In this document: positions 37,886 to 46,098 of the stretch, piece after piece | Numbering within the stretch: the first letter of the stretch is position 1 | How the letters are laid out: the number at the start of each line of letters is the position of its first letter | From: Variovorax boronicumulans NBRC 103145 | Lineage (GTDB): Bacteria > Pseudomonadota > Gammaproteobacteria > Burkholderiales > Burkholderiaceae_C | Reading direction: 5' to 3' | Assembly: GCF_001591345.1 (NCBI RefSeq) | Contig: NZ_BCUS01000007.1 | Coordinates: 1-64,000 of the forward strand | DNA: 64,000 nucleotides | Position numbers and translations under genes: made by a program | Notes under the pieces: model-generated | Databases searched by the model: none | Told to the model about the DNA's origin: nothing | Seen by the model: the letters and a program-made list of their open reading frames with translations, nothing else

Positions 37886-39265
37886 ATGCCGGACACCCTC
37901 TTCGACTGGCTGCCCTCCCCTTCGCAGCATTTTCTTGTCGTCACTTTCGCGTTGCTGGTCTATGTGCTGACCACGCGCACGCGCCGCGAGCAGCGCGCCC
38001 CCACCACCGCCATCGCGTGGGTCATGGGGCTGGTGCTCATGCCCTACGTGATCCTGCCGATGTACCTGCTGTTCGGCCAGCGCAAGCTGCGCCCGACCGG
38101 TGCGCCCCGGCCGCCGCGTTCGCTGCCGCCGGGCCACTGGGCGGCCGACCTGATCGAGAGCTTCGGGCTGGCGCCGCCCGGGCGCTGCGCGATCCGCATG
38201 CACGCCGACGGCGAGGCCGCGCGCGAGGCGCTGTTCGAGGTGATCGACGGCGCGCGCCAGCGCCTGGACGTGTGCACCTTCATCATCGGCGACGACGCGC
38301 TCGGCCACGCCGTGCTGGCGCGGCTCGCGCAGCGCGCGCGCGAGGGCGTCAAGGTGCGCGTGCTGCTCGACGGCTTCGGTGCGCTGTCGCTGCCGCGCCA
38401 TCACTTCGACCGGCTGCGCGCGGCCGGCGGCGAGGTGGCGGTGTTCCGCCCCTTCTTCAGCCTGCGCCGCATCGGGCCGCGCAACCTGCGCAACCACCGC
38501 AAGCTCACCATCGCCGACGACCGCTGGCTGTGGTCGGGCGGGCGCAACCTCGCGGGCGAGTACTTCTCCGGCAACGACAAACACCCCGAAGCCTGGCACG
38601 ACCTGTCGTTCGACCTGCAGGGCAGCGTGGCCGCCGCCGCCGCGCGCCAGTTCGACCACGACTGGAGCTCGGTGCGCGGACGCAAGGCGCGCGCCATCAC
38701 CGCCGCCGACGTGCCCGCGGGCCCCGGCTGCGCGATGGCCCAGTTCCTGCCGAGCGGCCCCGACCAGACCGAGGACACGGCGCATGCGCTGCTCATCGAC
38801 GCCTGCTTTCGCGCCGAGCACCGCATCCTCGCGATCACGCCCTACTTCGTGCCCGGCGACGGCCTGCGCGACGCGCTGCGCCTCGCCGCGCGGCGCGGCG
38901 TGCAGGTGACCATCGCGATGCCCGCGCAGTCGAACCACCGGCTGGCCGACTTCGTGCGCGCACGCGCCATGCGCGACCTGGCGCGCGCGGGCGTGAGCTT
39001 TCGCATGCTGCCCTTCATGGCCCACGCCAAGGCCGTGGTGGTCGACGACGAACTGGCAATGTGCGGCTCGATCAACCTCGACCTGCGCAGCCTGCTGCTG
39101 AACCACGAGGCGGCGGTGGTGTTCTACGGCCACGACGACATCGAATGGCTGGCCGAATGGATCGAGACCACCGCCTCGGCCGGCGAGCCCTACCGCGCGC
39201 GGCGCCCGGGGCTGCTGCGCGACGTGGCCGAAGGGCTGCTGCTGACCGTCGCCTTCCAGCTGTAG
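37886..39265 (+). CDS. Cardiolipin synthase-type phospholipase D protein
   Basis: Inner-membrane phospholipid synthase of 459 residues with two N-terminal helices (PLDN region, residues about 15-70). Two HKD motifs are intact: H204-R-K206 with D211 (HRKLTIAD) and H380-A-K with HAKAVVVDD. ClsA-type enzymes join two phosphatidylglycerol molecules, or PG with PE. It follows the GST gene by 25 bp, possibly in the same transcript, but there is no functional link. It ends ahead of a 539-bp stretch without a gene. Confidence 0.92.
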   Translation: MPDTLFDWLPSPSQHFLVVTFALLVYVLTTRTRREQRAPTTAIAWVMGLVLMPYVILPMYLLFGQRKLRPTGAPRPPRSLPPGHWAADLIESFGLAPPGRCAIRMHADGEAAREALFEVIDGARQRLDVCTFIIGDDALGHAVLARLAQRAREGVKVRVLLDGFGALSLPRHHFDRLRAAGGEVAVFRPFFSLRRIGPRNLRNHRKLTIADDRWLWSGGRNLAGEYFSGNDKHPEAWHDLSFDLQGSVAAAAARQFDHDWSSVRGRKARAITAADVPAGPGCAMAQFLPSGPDQTEDTAHALLIDACFRAEHRILAITPYFVPGDGLRDALRLAARRGVQVTIAMPAQSNHRLADFVRARAMRDLARAGVSFRMLPFMAHAKAVVVDDELAMCGSINLDLRSLLLNHEAAVVFYGHDDIEWLAEWIETTASAGEPYRARRPGLLRDVAEGLLLTVAFQL

Positions 39266-39804
39266 GCGGGCGGCGCATCGCCCAGGATGCACGAATGCAA
39301 CACAATTGCAACCAATTGAACAATCGCACTAGAATCGCCACCGGTTCCGGTGGATGACCGTTCTTCCGGAGCCCCCTGCATCGCGGGGCAGCCCGCTCCG
39401 GCCCGGCCTCATGGGGCCCACCGAAGCGCCATTCGTACCGCCGTTGTCGTGAGAAAGTGCCCAAATAACAGGCACCACTACAGCGAGGCAAGCTCCCTTC
39501 CTACGAGCCCAAAAATTAAGATAAAGGTTCACTGATTGTTGCCACATCGTGTGGAGGAATGAGCGGTCCGCCCGCCCTCTGCACTGAATGAGCAACCAGT
39601 AGTCCCCCCGCACTTCAGAAGCATCGGCGTCCGTCAGGGCGTATCGCCTTCGGCGACCTCGATGCGATGCAGGAGCGTGACCGGCAAAGGCGGTCGCGGC
39701 GGGGTTTGAGCGCTGGGCGCCGGGCGACACCTTCGCGCGGCCCCAAGCGATCCCCTTTGTTGTCGATCACTGCCGGATTCCCCTGAGCACGGGGAGAAAA
39801 ATCG
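39266..39804. other. 539-bp intergenic region with a promoter-like start and a foldable segment
   Basis: No convincing protein-coding frame. A promoter-like pair TTGCAA (39306-39311) and TAGAAT (39330-39335) with an 18-bp spacer lies near the left end. The next 90 bases can fold compactly (see 39338-39423). Bases from about 39440 to 39560 are visibly richer in A/T than the surroundings and contain CCACA-TCG-TGTGG (39542-39554). A TCGCC-TTC-GGCGA hairpin is at 39644-39656. The last bases carry a GGGGAG ribosome binding site for the next gene. It matches no leader or small RNA I can name. Confidence 0.5.
39338..39423 (+). promoter_or_regulatory. Candidate structured RNA element with alternative pairing
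   Basis: CGGTGG (39348-39353) can pair either with CCACCG just upstream (39338-39343, loop GTTC) or with CCACCG at 39418-39423. In the second case it encloses one long hairpin (CCGGAGC 39366-39372 with GCTCCGG 39395-39401, inner CCCC/GGGG) and a small GGCC/GGCC hairpin. The enclosed form looks like a three-way junction. It begins where a transcript from the promoter-like pair at 39306-39335 would start. Identity unknown; the 5' half of the small hairpin may precede the transcription start. Confidence 0.4.
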
Positions 39805-41568
39805 ATGCCTTTCATTGATTCGCTGCTGGCGCTCGCGCGCCGGCTGGGCGTAGCCTTGCCTGTCGTTTTGGCCCTGCTGCTGCCGTTGTCCGCCGCCCCG
39901 ACCTGGGCGGCCCTGAACGAAGTCGGCCGCGCCACGCCGAGCGTGCACCGCCTGCGCTTCTTCATCGACCCGCAACTGGCGGCCGACATCGGCGCGCCCG
40001 AGGCCGGCCGCCGGCTCGCGCAGTACGTGGCCGATCTCAACACCGTGTTCCAGCGCGAGACCGTGCGCAGCTTCACCTTCGATCCCGCGAAAGACCTGCA
40101 GATCGTCGCGCCCGGCGCAGCGCCGCCCTGCGGCTTCAACGGCGTGGCCGGCGGCGAGATCGTGCTGTGCGTCGGCCCCTCGAAGCGCGGCTACAGCCAC
40201 GGCGGCCTGACCACCAGCACCACCTTTCCGCCCACCGGCGTGACCTGGAACCTGAACTGGACCGCCATCCACGACCCGCTGCGCCTGTCGCGCGCCATCA
40301 CGCCGGCCGCGCCCGAATCCACCGAGAAGGACTACCTCGGGCGCCAGCTCAAGACCCTGCTGCACGAGCTGGAGCACGTGTTCGGCGCCGGCTCGGGCGA
40401 GTATTACAACGCCATCGCCGTTGCCGACACCACCGAGACCGCGCCCGCCAGCGACCTGGCCCTGGTGAAGCACACCGACCGCTACTGGTGGACGCGCCAG
40501 CACTGGCGCCTCGACCCGCTGCTGGGCACCGTGTTCGAGCAGCGCTACGACCCGGCCACCAACCGCGTCGCCACGCTCGGCCTGATCCGTTTCACCGAAG
40601 GCACCAAGGCGCAGATCAACACCGACTGGCGCGACTGGCCCAAGCTCGGCAGCTCGAAGTTCATGGCCGCGACCACCGCCACGCAGGTGCGCGTGAGCGA
40701 ACGCGAGAGCGGCGCCGCGCTGGCCGGCGCGCCCGTCTCGGTGTGGCGCGACCCGGGCGCCGGCAAGCCGCTGGAGCCGATCGCGCAGGGCAGCACCAAC
40801 GCCGAAGGCCGCTTCGTCTTCGACTGGCGCTGCGGCTTCAGCTGCTTCGCAGTCGGCAAGACCACGCTGCTCGTGAAGGCCCAGGCCGCGGGCCGTGCAC
40901 CGGGCGCGACCTGGTTCACCATCTTCGACGCCTTCGAGCAGAAGGCGGTGCAGGGGCAGGCGGCCTTCACCATCGACCTGCCGCTGGGCGCGCCCGACAG
41001 CCAGAAGCCGGCCGTGTCCCTGGCCGCCCCCGCGATGGCGACCGTGGGCCAGCCCGTGGCGCTGGCGCCCGTGGCGGTCGACAACGTCGGCGTCTTCGGC
41101 GTGAAGGTGATCGGCACCGACAGCCTGCCGATCTGCACCTTCACCGCCCCGCCCTACACCTGCCAGTGGACGCCGACCGCGCCGGGCGTGCAGATCGTCC
41201 GCGTGATCGCCATTGACGCGGCGGGCAATGCCGAGGTCGCGTCGGCGCAGGTGATCGTGCGCGCGCCCGCCGACACCACCGCGCCGACCGTGACGCTGAA
41301 CGTGCCGTCCATGGCGGCCTCGGCCGCCGGCCTGCCGGTGCGGCTGTCGGCCAGCGCGACCGACGATGTCGGCGTGGCCGAACTGGCCTTCATCGTCGAC
41401 GGCAAGACCGTCTGCGCGCCGCGCGCCGCGCCCTACGCCTGCAGCTGGACGCCCGCGCGTGCGGGCCTGGCGAACATCGAACTGCGCGCCACCGATGCGG
41501 CGGGCAACGTCGCCACCACCTCGGCCACCGCGCGCGTCGGTGCGGAACTGCGACCCGAAGACCTGTAG
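39805..41568 (+). CDS. Secreted protein with a HExxH zinc-protease-like site and tandem Ig-like domains
   Basis: A 587-residue exported protein not matched to a named family. Residues 1-35 form a signal peptide (ALLLPLSAAPTWA). A zinc-protease motif reads H187-ELE-H191, followed by FGAGSGE199, where E199 could be the third ligand; the preceding segment has a metzincin-like helix. After residue 300 comes a CNA-B-like domain (VRVSERESGAALAGAPVSV). Two tandem Ig-like domains follow (about 395-485 and 490-580), each with VDxVGVxxxxxxVDG/DS and a Cys pair ending YxCxWTP. GGGGAG lies eight bases before the ATG. Probably an extracellular or cell-surface protease; the target is unknown. Confidence 0.75.
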   Translation: MPFIDSLLALARRLGVALPVVLALLLPLSAAPTWAALNEVGRATPSVHRLRFFIDPQLAADIGAPEAGRRLAQYVADLNTVFQRETVRSFTFDPAKDLQIVAPGAAPPCGFNGVAGGEIVLCVGPSKRGYSHGGLTTSTTFPPTGVTWNLNWTAIHDPLRLSRAITPAAPESTEKDYLGRQLKTLLHELEHVFGAGSGEYYNAIAVADTTETAPASDLALVKHTDRYWWTRQHWRLDPLLGTVFEQRYDPATNRVATLGLIRFTEGTKAQINTDWRDWPKLGSSKFMAATTATQVRVSERESGAALAGAPVSVWRDPGAGKPLEPIAQGSTNAEGRFVFDWRCGFSCFAVGKTTLLVKAQAAGRAPGATWFTIFDAFEQKAVQGQAAFTIDLPLGAPDSQKPAVSLAAPAMATVGQPVALAPVAVDNVGVFGVKVIGTDSLPICTFTAPPYTCQWTPTAPGVQIVRVIAIDAAGNAEVASAQVIVRAPADTTAPTVTLNVPSMAASAAGLPVRLSASATDDVGVAELAFIVDGKTVCAPRAAPYACSWTPARAGLANIELRATDAAGNVATTSATARVGAELRPEDL

Positions 41569-41576
41569 GAGATAAC

Positions 41577-42635
41577 TCAACGCCGGTTCGTGAAGCTGGC
41601 GTTGCCCAGCCCGGTGCCGATGGTCAGCACGCCCCAGTGGCGCACGTCGCGCATGAAGGGCAGCTCGCTCAGGCCCTGCACCACCGCGTCGTTGTGCATG
41701 AGCACCAGCGTCGCGCCCGAGCCGATGATCGGCAGCCGCCGCCACAGCGCGGCCGGCAGGTGGAAGGCCCGGCTCTCCCAGTCGCCCGGCAGGTTCTGCG
41801 CGCCGCGCGCGATCGAGCCGTCGGAGCGGATCAGCCCCGGGCAGCCGATGCCGATGAAGGGCGCGAGCCGGATCTTGCGGCGCTCGGCGTAGATCACCAT
41901 GTCCTCGAGCATGTCGGCGATGCGCTCGACCATGTGGCTGCGGTTCGGGCCGTCGTCGGCGTGGCGCCACTTCTCGCGCTTGACCACCTTGGCGCGCGAG
42001 AAGTCGGACGCCTTGCGGTGGCGCGTCTTCACGATGCCGCAGCGCACGTTCGTGCCGCCGATGTCCACGGCCAGGATGGCGTCGTGCCCCTTCAGCAGCG
42101 GCGGCGGCGTCAGGTGCGCCCAGCCGATCAGCCCGCCGTCGTCCACGTTGTGCGACAGCCGGCCCAGCTGCACGTGCACGCCCAGGTCTTCGAGCATCGC
42201 GCCCGCCTCCAGGATCGCGCGCTCGCCCACGTCGCTCTCGGGAAAGCCGCCGCCGACCACGATGCGCTGCACCTTGCGCCACGAGGGCTGGCGCACGAAG
42301 CGCTGGACCACGAAGGCCAGCTCTTCCGCGAACTCCTCGATGGCTCCGTGCATCACGTCGCCGGCGGCCGTGGCGGTCTTTCCCTGCAGCGCGCGGTCGA
42401 GCTGCTTCTTGCTCAGGTCGCGCGAGTGGGCCGCGCCCAGCGGGTCGCGGCCGGCCTTGCGGCGCCGCTTGCGCCAGCGCTCGAGCAGTTCGCGAAACGC
42501 CGTCTGGCTGGCCTGGTCGCCGACGAAGCCGTCCTTGTCGCGCAGCTGCAGGCTGTAGCCGTCCACGCGCAGGCCGGGCAGCTCGCGCAGGCCGTGGATG
42601 TCGGGACCGGGGGGCGCGTGCCTGGTTTTTTTCAT
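41577..42635 (-). CDS. ROK-family protein with an unusual N-terminal region
   Basis: A 352-residue protein. The C-terminal half has the ROK sugar-kinase phosphate motif AVDIGGTNVRCG and the later IGCPGLIRSDGS and LTIGTGLGNASF. About 130 residues of basic, non-conserved sequence precede it (RKRRRKAGRDPLGAAHSRDLS), where kinases usually begin within ten residues of the phosphate motif. No helix-turn-helix is evident, so it is not an ordinary NagC-type repressor. The classic ROK zinc motif CxCGxxGCxE was not found. Either a divergent glucokinase or a regulator; activity is doubtful. Divergent from the osmoprotectant transporter gene. Confidence 0.75.
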   Translation of the reverse strand: MKKTRHAPPGPDIHGLRELPGLRVDGYSLQLRDKDGFVGDQASQTAFRELLERWRKRRRKAGRDPLGAAHSRDLSKKQLDRALQGKTATAAGDVMHGAIEEFAEELAFVVQRFVRQPSWRKVQRIVVGGGFPESDVGERAILEAGAMLEDLGVHVQLGRLSHNVDDGGLIGWAHLTPPPLLKGHDAILAVDIGGTNVRCGIVKTRHRKASDFSRAKVVKREKWRHADDGPNRSHMVERIADMLEDMVIYAERRKIRLAPFIGIGCPGLIRSDGSIARGAQNLPGDWESRAFHLPAALWRRLPIIGSGATLVLMHNDAVVQGLSELPFMRDVRHWGVLTIGTGLGNASFTNRR

Positions 42636-42745
42636 GACGGCCACTATGGGCCGCCGCGCGGCCCGAGCGCATCGGCTTCGCGCACCACGGCGTGTAGGAG
42701 ACGGACGGGTACGGCTGGCGCGGCGATGCCGATACACTGACCCGG

Positions 42746-44287
42746 ATGCACCTGCCTCGCAGCTTCTGGCACCCCGCCCTGTGGCTTTTCGCGATGCTCT
42801 GGCTGGCCGCCGCCGCACCCCGCGCGCAGGCCGCCGACGAGACGCTGCGCGTCGGCTCCAAGCGCTTCACCGAGTCGTACATCCTGGCCGAGGTGCTGGC
42901 GCAGACCGCCGCGCCGCACACCGCGTCGCCGCCCGTCGTGCGGCAGGGGCTGGGCAACACGGCCATCGTGTATGAAGCGCTGCGCTCGGGCGCCATCGAC
43001 CTGTACGCCGAATACACCGGCACCATCGCGCTCGAGATCCTCAAGGGCTCGCCCGCCGACACGCGCGAGGCGATGAACGCCGCGCTCGCGCCGCTCGGGC
43101 TGGGCGTGGCGATTCCGCTGGGCTTCAACGACGGCTACGCGCTGGCCGTGCGCGCCGCCGATGCCGACAAGCTCGGGCTGCGCACGCTGAGCGACCTGGC
43201 CCGGCACCCCGAGCTGCGCATCGGGCTGTCGAACGAATTCATCGGCCGCGCCGACGGCTGGAAGGGCCTGGCTGCGCGCTACGGCTTCACGCAGACGCCG
43301 ACCGGGCTCGACCACGGCCTGGCCTACGAAGCGATGACGGCCAAGCAGATCGACGCCATCGACATCTACACCACCGACGCCAAGATCGACCACCTCGGCC
43401 TGCGCGTGCTGGTGGACGACAAGCAGTACTTTCCGCGCTACGACGCGGTGGTGCTCTACAAGCTCGACCTGCCCGCGCGGCTGCCGAAGGCCTGGGCCGC
43501 GTTGCAGGCGCTCGAAGGGAGGATCGACGAGCACGCGATGATCGCGATGAACGCACGCGCCGAACTGCAAGGCGTGCGCTTCGACACCATCGCGCGCGAC
43601 TTCCTCGCCGGCGCCACCAAGGACGGCAAGACACCGCCGAGCGCCGCGCGCGGCTTCACGGCCAAGCTCTTCGGGCCCGACCTCTGGCCGCTGGCACGCC
43701 AGCACCTGCTGCTGGTGGCGGTGTCGGTCGGCGTGGCCATCCTTATCGGCGTGCCGCTCGCGATCCTCGTGTTTCCGCACCTGCGGCTGCGCGCCGTGGT
43801 GCTGGGCTTTGCGAGCGTGATGCAGACCGTGCCCTCGCTGGCGCTGCTCGCGGTGCTGATCTCGCTGCTCGGCGCCATCGGTGCCCTGCCCGCACTCATC
43901 GCGCTCACGCTGTACTCGCTGCTGCCGATCATGCGCAACACCGTGACCGGGCTGGCCGAAGTGCCGAATGGACTTCGGCTGGCCGGCACCGCGCTGGGCA
44001 TGACGCCGCCGCAGAGCCTTCAGCTGGTGCTGCTGCCTCTCGCGTTGCCCACGCTGCTGGCGGGCGTTCGCACCGCGACAGCCATTGCCATCGGCACGGC
44101 CACCATCGCGGCCTTCATCGGCGCGGGTGGTTTTGGCGAGCGCATCGTGACGGGGCTGGCGCTCAACGATCGCGAGCTGTTGATGGCGGGTGCGCTGCCG
44201 GCTGCAGCCATGGCGCTGATCAGTGAAGGGGTCTTCGAGCTGATCGAATTCCTGATGCGTCGCAGTCGCAGGGCACCATTGGCCTGA
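42746..44287 (+). CDS. Osmoprotectant ABC transporter: substrate receptor fused to permease
   Basis: A 513-residue two-domain protein. Residues 1-29 are a signal sequence; about 30-300 form an OpuC/ProX-type receptor (DETLRVGSKRFTESYILAEVLAQ, then YAEYTGT), whose aromatic residues bind quaternary ammonium compounds. About 320-510 form a five- or six-helix permease with the binding-protein-dependent loop GTALGMTPPQSLQLVLLPLALP. Such fused receptor-permeases occur in OpuF/EgtU-like importers for glycine betaine, choline or ergothioneine. The ATPase it needs is not adjacent or elsewhere in the window. The stop is immediately followed by repeat copy B. Confidence 0.88.
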   Translation: MHLPRSFWHPALWLFAMLWLAAAAPRAQAADETLRVGSKRFTESYILAEVLAQTAAPHTASPPVVRQGLGNTAIVYEALRSGAIDLYAEYTGTIALEILKGSPADTREAMNAALAPLGLGVAIPLGFNDGYALAVRAADADKLGLRTLSDLARHPELRIGLSNEFIGRADGWKGLAARYGFTQTPTGLDHGLAYEAMTAKQIDAIDIYTTDAKIDHLGLRVLVDDKQYFPRYDAVVLYKLDLPARLPKAWAALQALEGRIDEHAMIAMNARAELQGVRFDTIARDFLAGATKDGKTPPSAARGFTAKLFGPDLWPLARQHLLLVAVSVGVAILIGVPLAILVFPHLRLRAVVLGFASVMQTVPSLALLAVLISLLGAIGALPALIALTLYSLLPIMRNTVTGLAEVPNGLRLAGTALGMTPPQSLQLVLLPLALPTLLAGVRTATAIAIGTATIAAFIGAGGFGERIVTGLALNDRELLMAGALPAAAMALISEGVFELIEFLMRRSRRAPLA

Positions 44288-44547
44288 GCTGTTCAGGGCG
44301 ACGCTCACGCCGACGCGGTACCTTGCTCCGCGAATGTCCCCCGGGCTTCGCCCTCCTCCTTGATTTCGCTGCGCAAGGCACCGCATCGACGTGAGCGTTG
44401 GGCAGTGCAGTCGTTGATCGGCGAGCACCAGCAGCGTGTCCCGTGCGCAGGACACTGGGTGCTTCCCGCAGCGAAATCAAGGAGGAGGGGCGAAGCCCCG
44501 GGGGACATTCGCGGAGGGAAGTACCCGGTGGCCTGCGCACGCGCCCC
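44288..44547. repeat. Dispersed palindromic intergenic element, copy B
   Basis: Reverse-oriented second copy of the element at 31362-31618. Read on the minus strand it follows copy A along its whole length, with clustered differences in the central loop. Arms lie at 44327-44373 and 44467-44515. It begins at the first base after the stop of the receptor-permease gene and ends 16 bp before the terminator of the aldehyde dehydrogenase operon, so it occupies the space between two convergent units. No transposase gene is attached. Confidence 0.85.
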
Positions 44548-44562
44548 GAAAAACACAGGCGT

Positions 44563-44586
44563 AAAAAAGCCCCCAACCGGGGGCTT
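44563..44586 (-). terminator. Rho-independent terminator of the glucarate operon
   Basis: On the minus strand a perfect 8-bp stem AAGCCCCC/GGGGGCTT with loop GGTT is followed by six T. It lies 21 bp after the stop of the aldehyde dehydrogenase and closes the seven-gene operon that begins at 52100. Confidence 0.95.
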
Positions 44587-44606
44587 CCAACGAGACAAGA
44601 AAAGCG

Positions 44607-46043
44607 TCAGGCCAACGTGTAAGCCGTCTTCACCGTCGTGAAGAACTCCTGCGCGTACTTGCCCTGCTCGCGCGGCCCGTAGCTCGAGCCCTTGCGACCA
44701 CCAAACGGCACGTGATAGTCCACCCCCGCCGTCGGCAGGTTCACCATCACCATCCCCGCCTGGCTGTGGCGCTTGAAGTGCGTCGCGTACTTCAGCGAGG
44801 TCGTCGCGATGCCGGCCGACAAACCGAACTCCGTGTCGTTGGCCGTCGCCAGTGCCTCTTCGTAGTTCTTCACGCGGATCACGCTCGCCACCGGCCCGAA
44901 CACTTCCTCGCGGTTGATGCGCATGTTCGCGGCGGACTCGCTGAACAGTGCGGGCGACATGTAGTAGCCGTCCGTCTCCAGCTTCAGCAGTTCGCCGCCA
45001 GCCGCCAGCGTGGCGCCTTCGCCCTTGCCGATGGCGACGTATTCCATGTCCTGGTCGAGCTGCGACTTCGACGACACCGGCCCCACGTCGGTGCCCTGCG
45101 CGAGCGCATCGCCGACCTTGATCTTCGCCATGCGCGCCTTCATCGCCTCGATGAACTTCGGGTAGATGCCCTCGGTCACGATGAGTCGGCTCGACGCCGT
45201 GCAGCGCTGGCCCGTCGAGTAGAACGCGCTCTGCACACTGAGCTCTACGGCCTGCGCGAGGTCGGCATCGTCGAGCACCACCTGCGGGTTCTTGCCGCCC
45301 ATTTCGAGCTGCACCTTCTTGTGGTTGGTGACGCACTGGATCGCGATGTTGCGGCCCACGCCCACCGAGCCCGTGAAGCTGATCGCATGGATGCCCGGGT
45401 GGTTCACCAGCGCATCGCCGATCACGCTGCCGCGCCCCATCACGAGATTGAACACGCCGGCCGGAATGCCCGAGCGGCTGATGATCTCAGCCAGCGCCCA
45501 CGCGCAGCCCGGCACGAGGTCGGCGGGCTTGAGCACCACGCAGTTGCCGAAGGCCAGCGCGGGTGCGATCTTCCAGGCGGGAATCGCGATGGGAAAGTTC
45601 CACGGCGTGATGAGCCCGACCACACCGACCGGCTCGCGCGTGATCTCCACGCCGATGTTCGGGCGCACCGACGGCAGCACCTCGCCCGACAGGCGCAGGC
45701 ACTCGCCCGCGAAGAACTTGAAGATCTGCCCCGCGCGCGTGGCCTCGCCGATGCCTTCGGCCTTGGTCTTGCCTTCTTCGCGTGCGAGCAGCGTGCCGAG
45801 CTCTTCCTTACGCGCGAGGATCTCGGTGCCGATCTTGTCGAGCGCGTCGGAGCGCGCCTGGATGCTGCCCGTCGCCCAGGCGGGGAAGGCGGCGGTGGCG
45901 GCGGCCACAGCGGCGTCGACCTGGCCCTTGTCGCCCTGCGTGTACTGGCCCAGCACGTCGGCCAGGTTGCTGGGGTTGATGTTGGGGCTGTAGCTTTGGC
46001 CGGCCAACCATTCGCCATTGATGAGGTTGTTGAATTCAGTCAT
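44607..46043 (-). CDS. Alpha-ketoglutarate semialdehyde dehydrogenase
   Basis: Aldehyde dehydrogenase of 478 residues. N149 (TPWNF), the general base E247 (LEMGGKNPQ) and the nucleophile C281 (GQRCTAS) are all present, and the C-terminal FGGRKGSSYGPREQG is typical of the 2,5-dioxovalerate group. It oxidises alpha-ketoglutarate semialdehyde to alpha-ketoglutarate, the last step of oxidative hexuronate/aldarate breakdown, feeding the TCA cycle. The substrate assignment rests partly on context: KdgD and GudD are in the same operon. AAGGA lies nine bases before the ATG. It is the last gene before the operon terminator. Confidence 0.92.
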   Translation of the reverse strand: MTEFNNLINGEWLAGQSYSPNINPSNLADVLGQYTQGDKGQVDAAVAAATAAFPAWATGSIQARSDALDKIGTEILARKEELGTLLAREEGKTKAEGIGEATRAGQIFKFFAGECLRLSGEVLPSVRPNIGVEITREPVGVVGLITPWNFPIAIPAWKIAPALAFGNCVVLKPADLVPGCAWALAEIISRSGIPAGVFNLVMGRGSVIGDALVNHPGIHAISFTGSVGVGRNIAIQCVTNHKKVQLEMGGKNPQVVLDDADLAQAVELSVQSAFYSTGQRCTASSRLIVTEGIYPKFIEAMKARMAKIKVGDALAQGTDVGPVSSKSQLDQDMEYVAIGKGEGATLAAGGELLKLETDGYYMSPALFSESAANMRINREEVFGPVASVIRVKNYEEALATANDTEFGLSAGIATTSLKYATHFKRHSQAGMVMVNLPTAGVDYHVPFGGRKGSSYGPREQGKYAQEFFTTVKTAYTLA

Positions 46044-46098
46044 CGTCGATGTCCTTGCTTGTGTGCTGTTGCGGTGAGGAGGTTGGAAAGTCTGAAGG

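Noticed and set aside
39559-39591. Ten-residue open frame MSGPPALCTE as a leader peptide
   Set aside because: GGAGG is only one base from the ATG and nothing downstream suggests attenuation.
39634-43128. 1164-residue minus-strand open frame
   Set aside because: It runs across the reverse of the secreted HExxH gene, the ROK gene in another frame and the start of the permease gene; low-complexity translation without domains.
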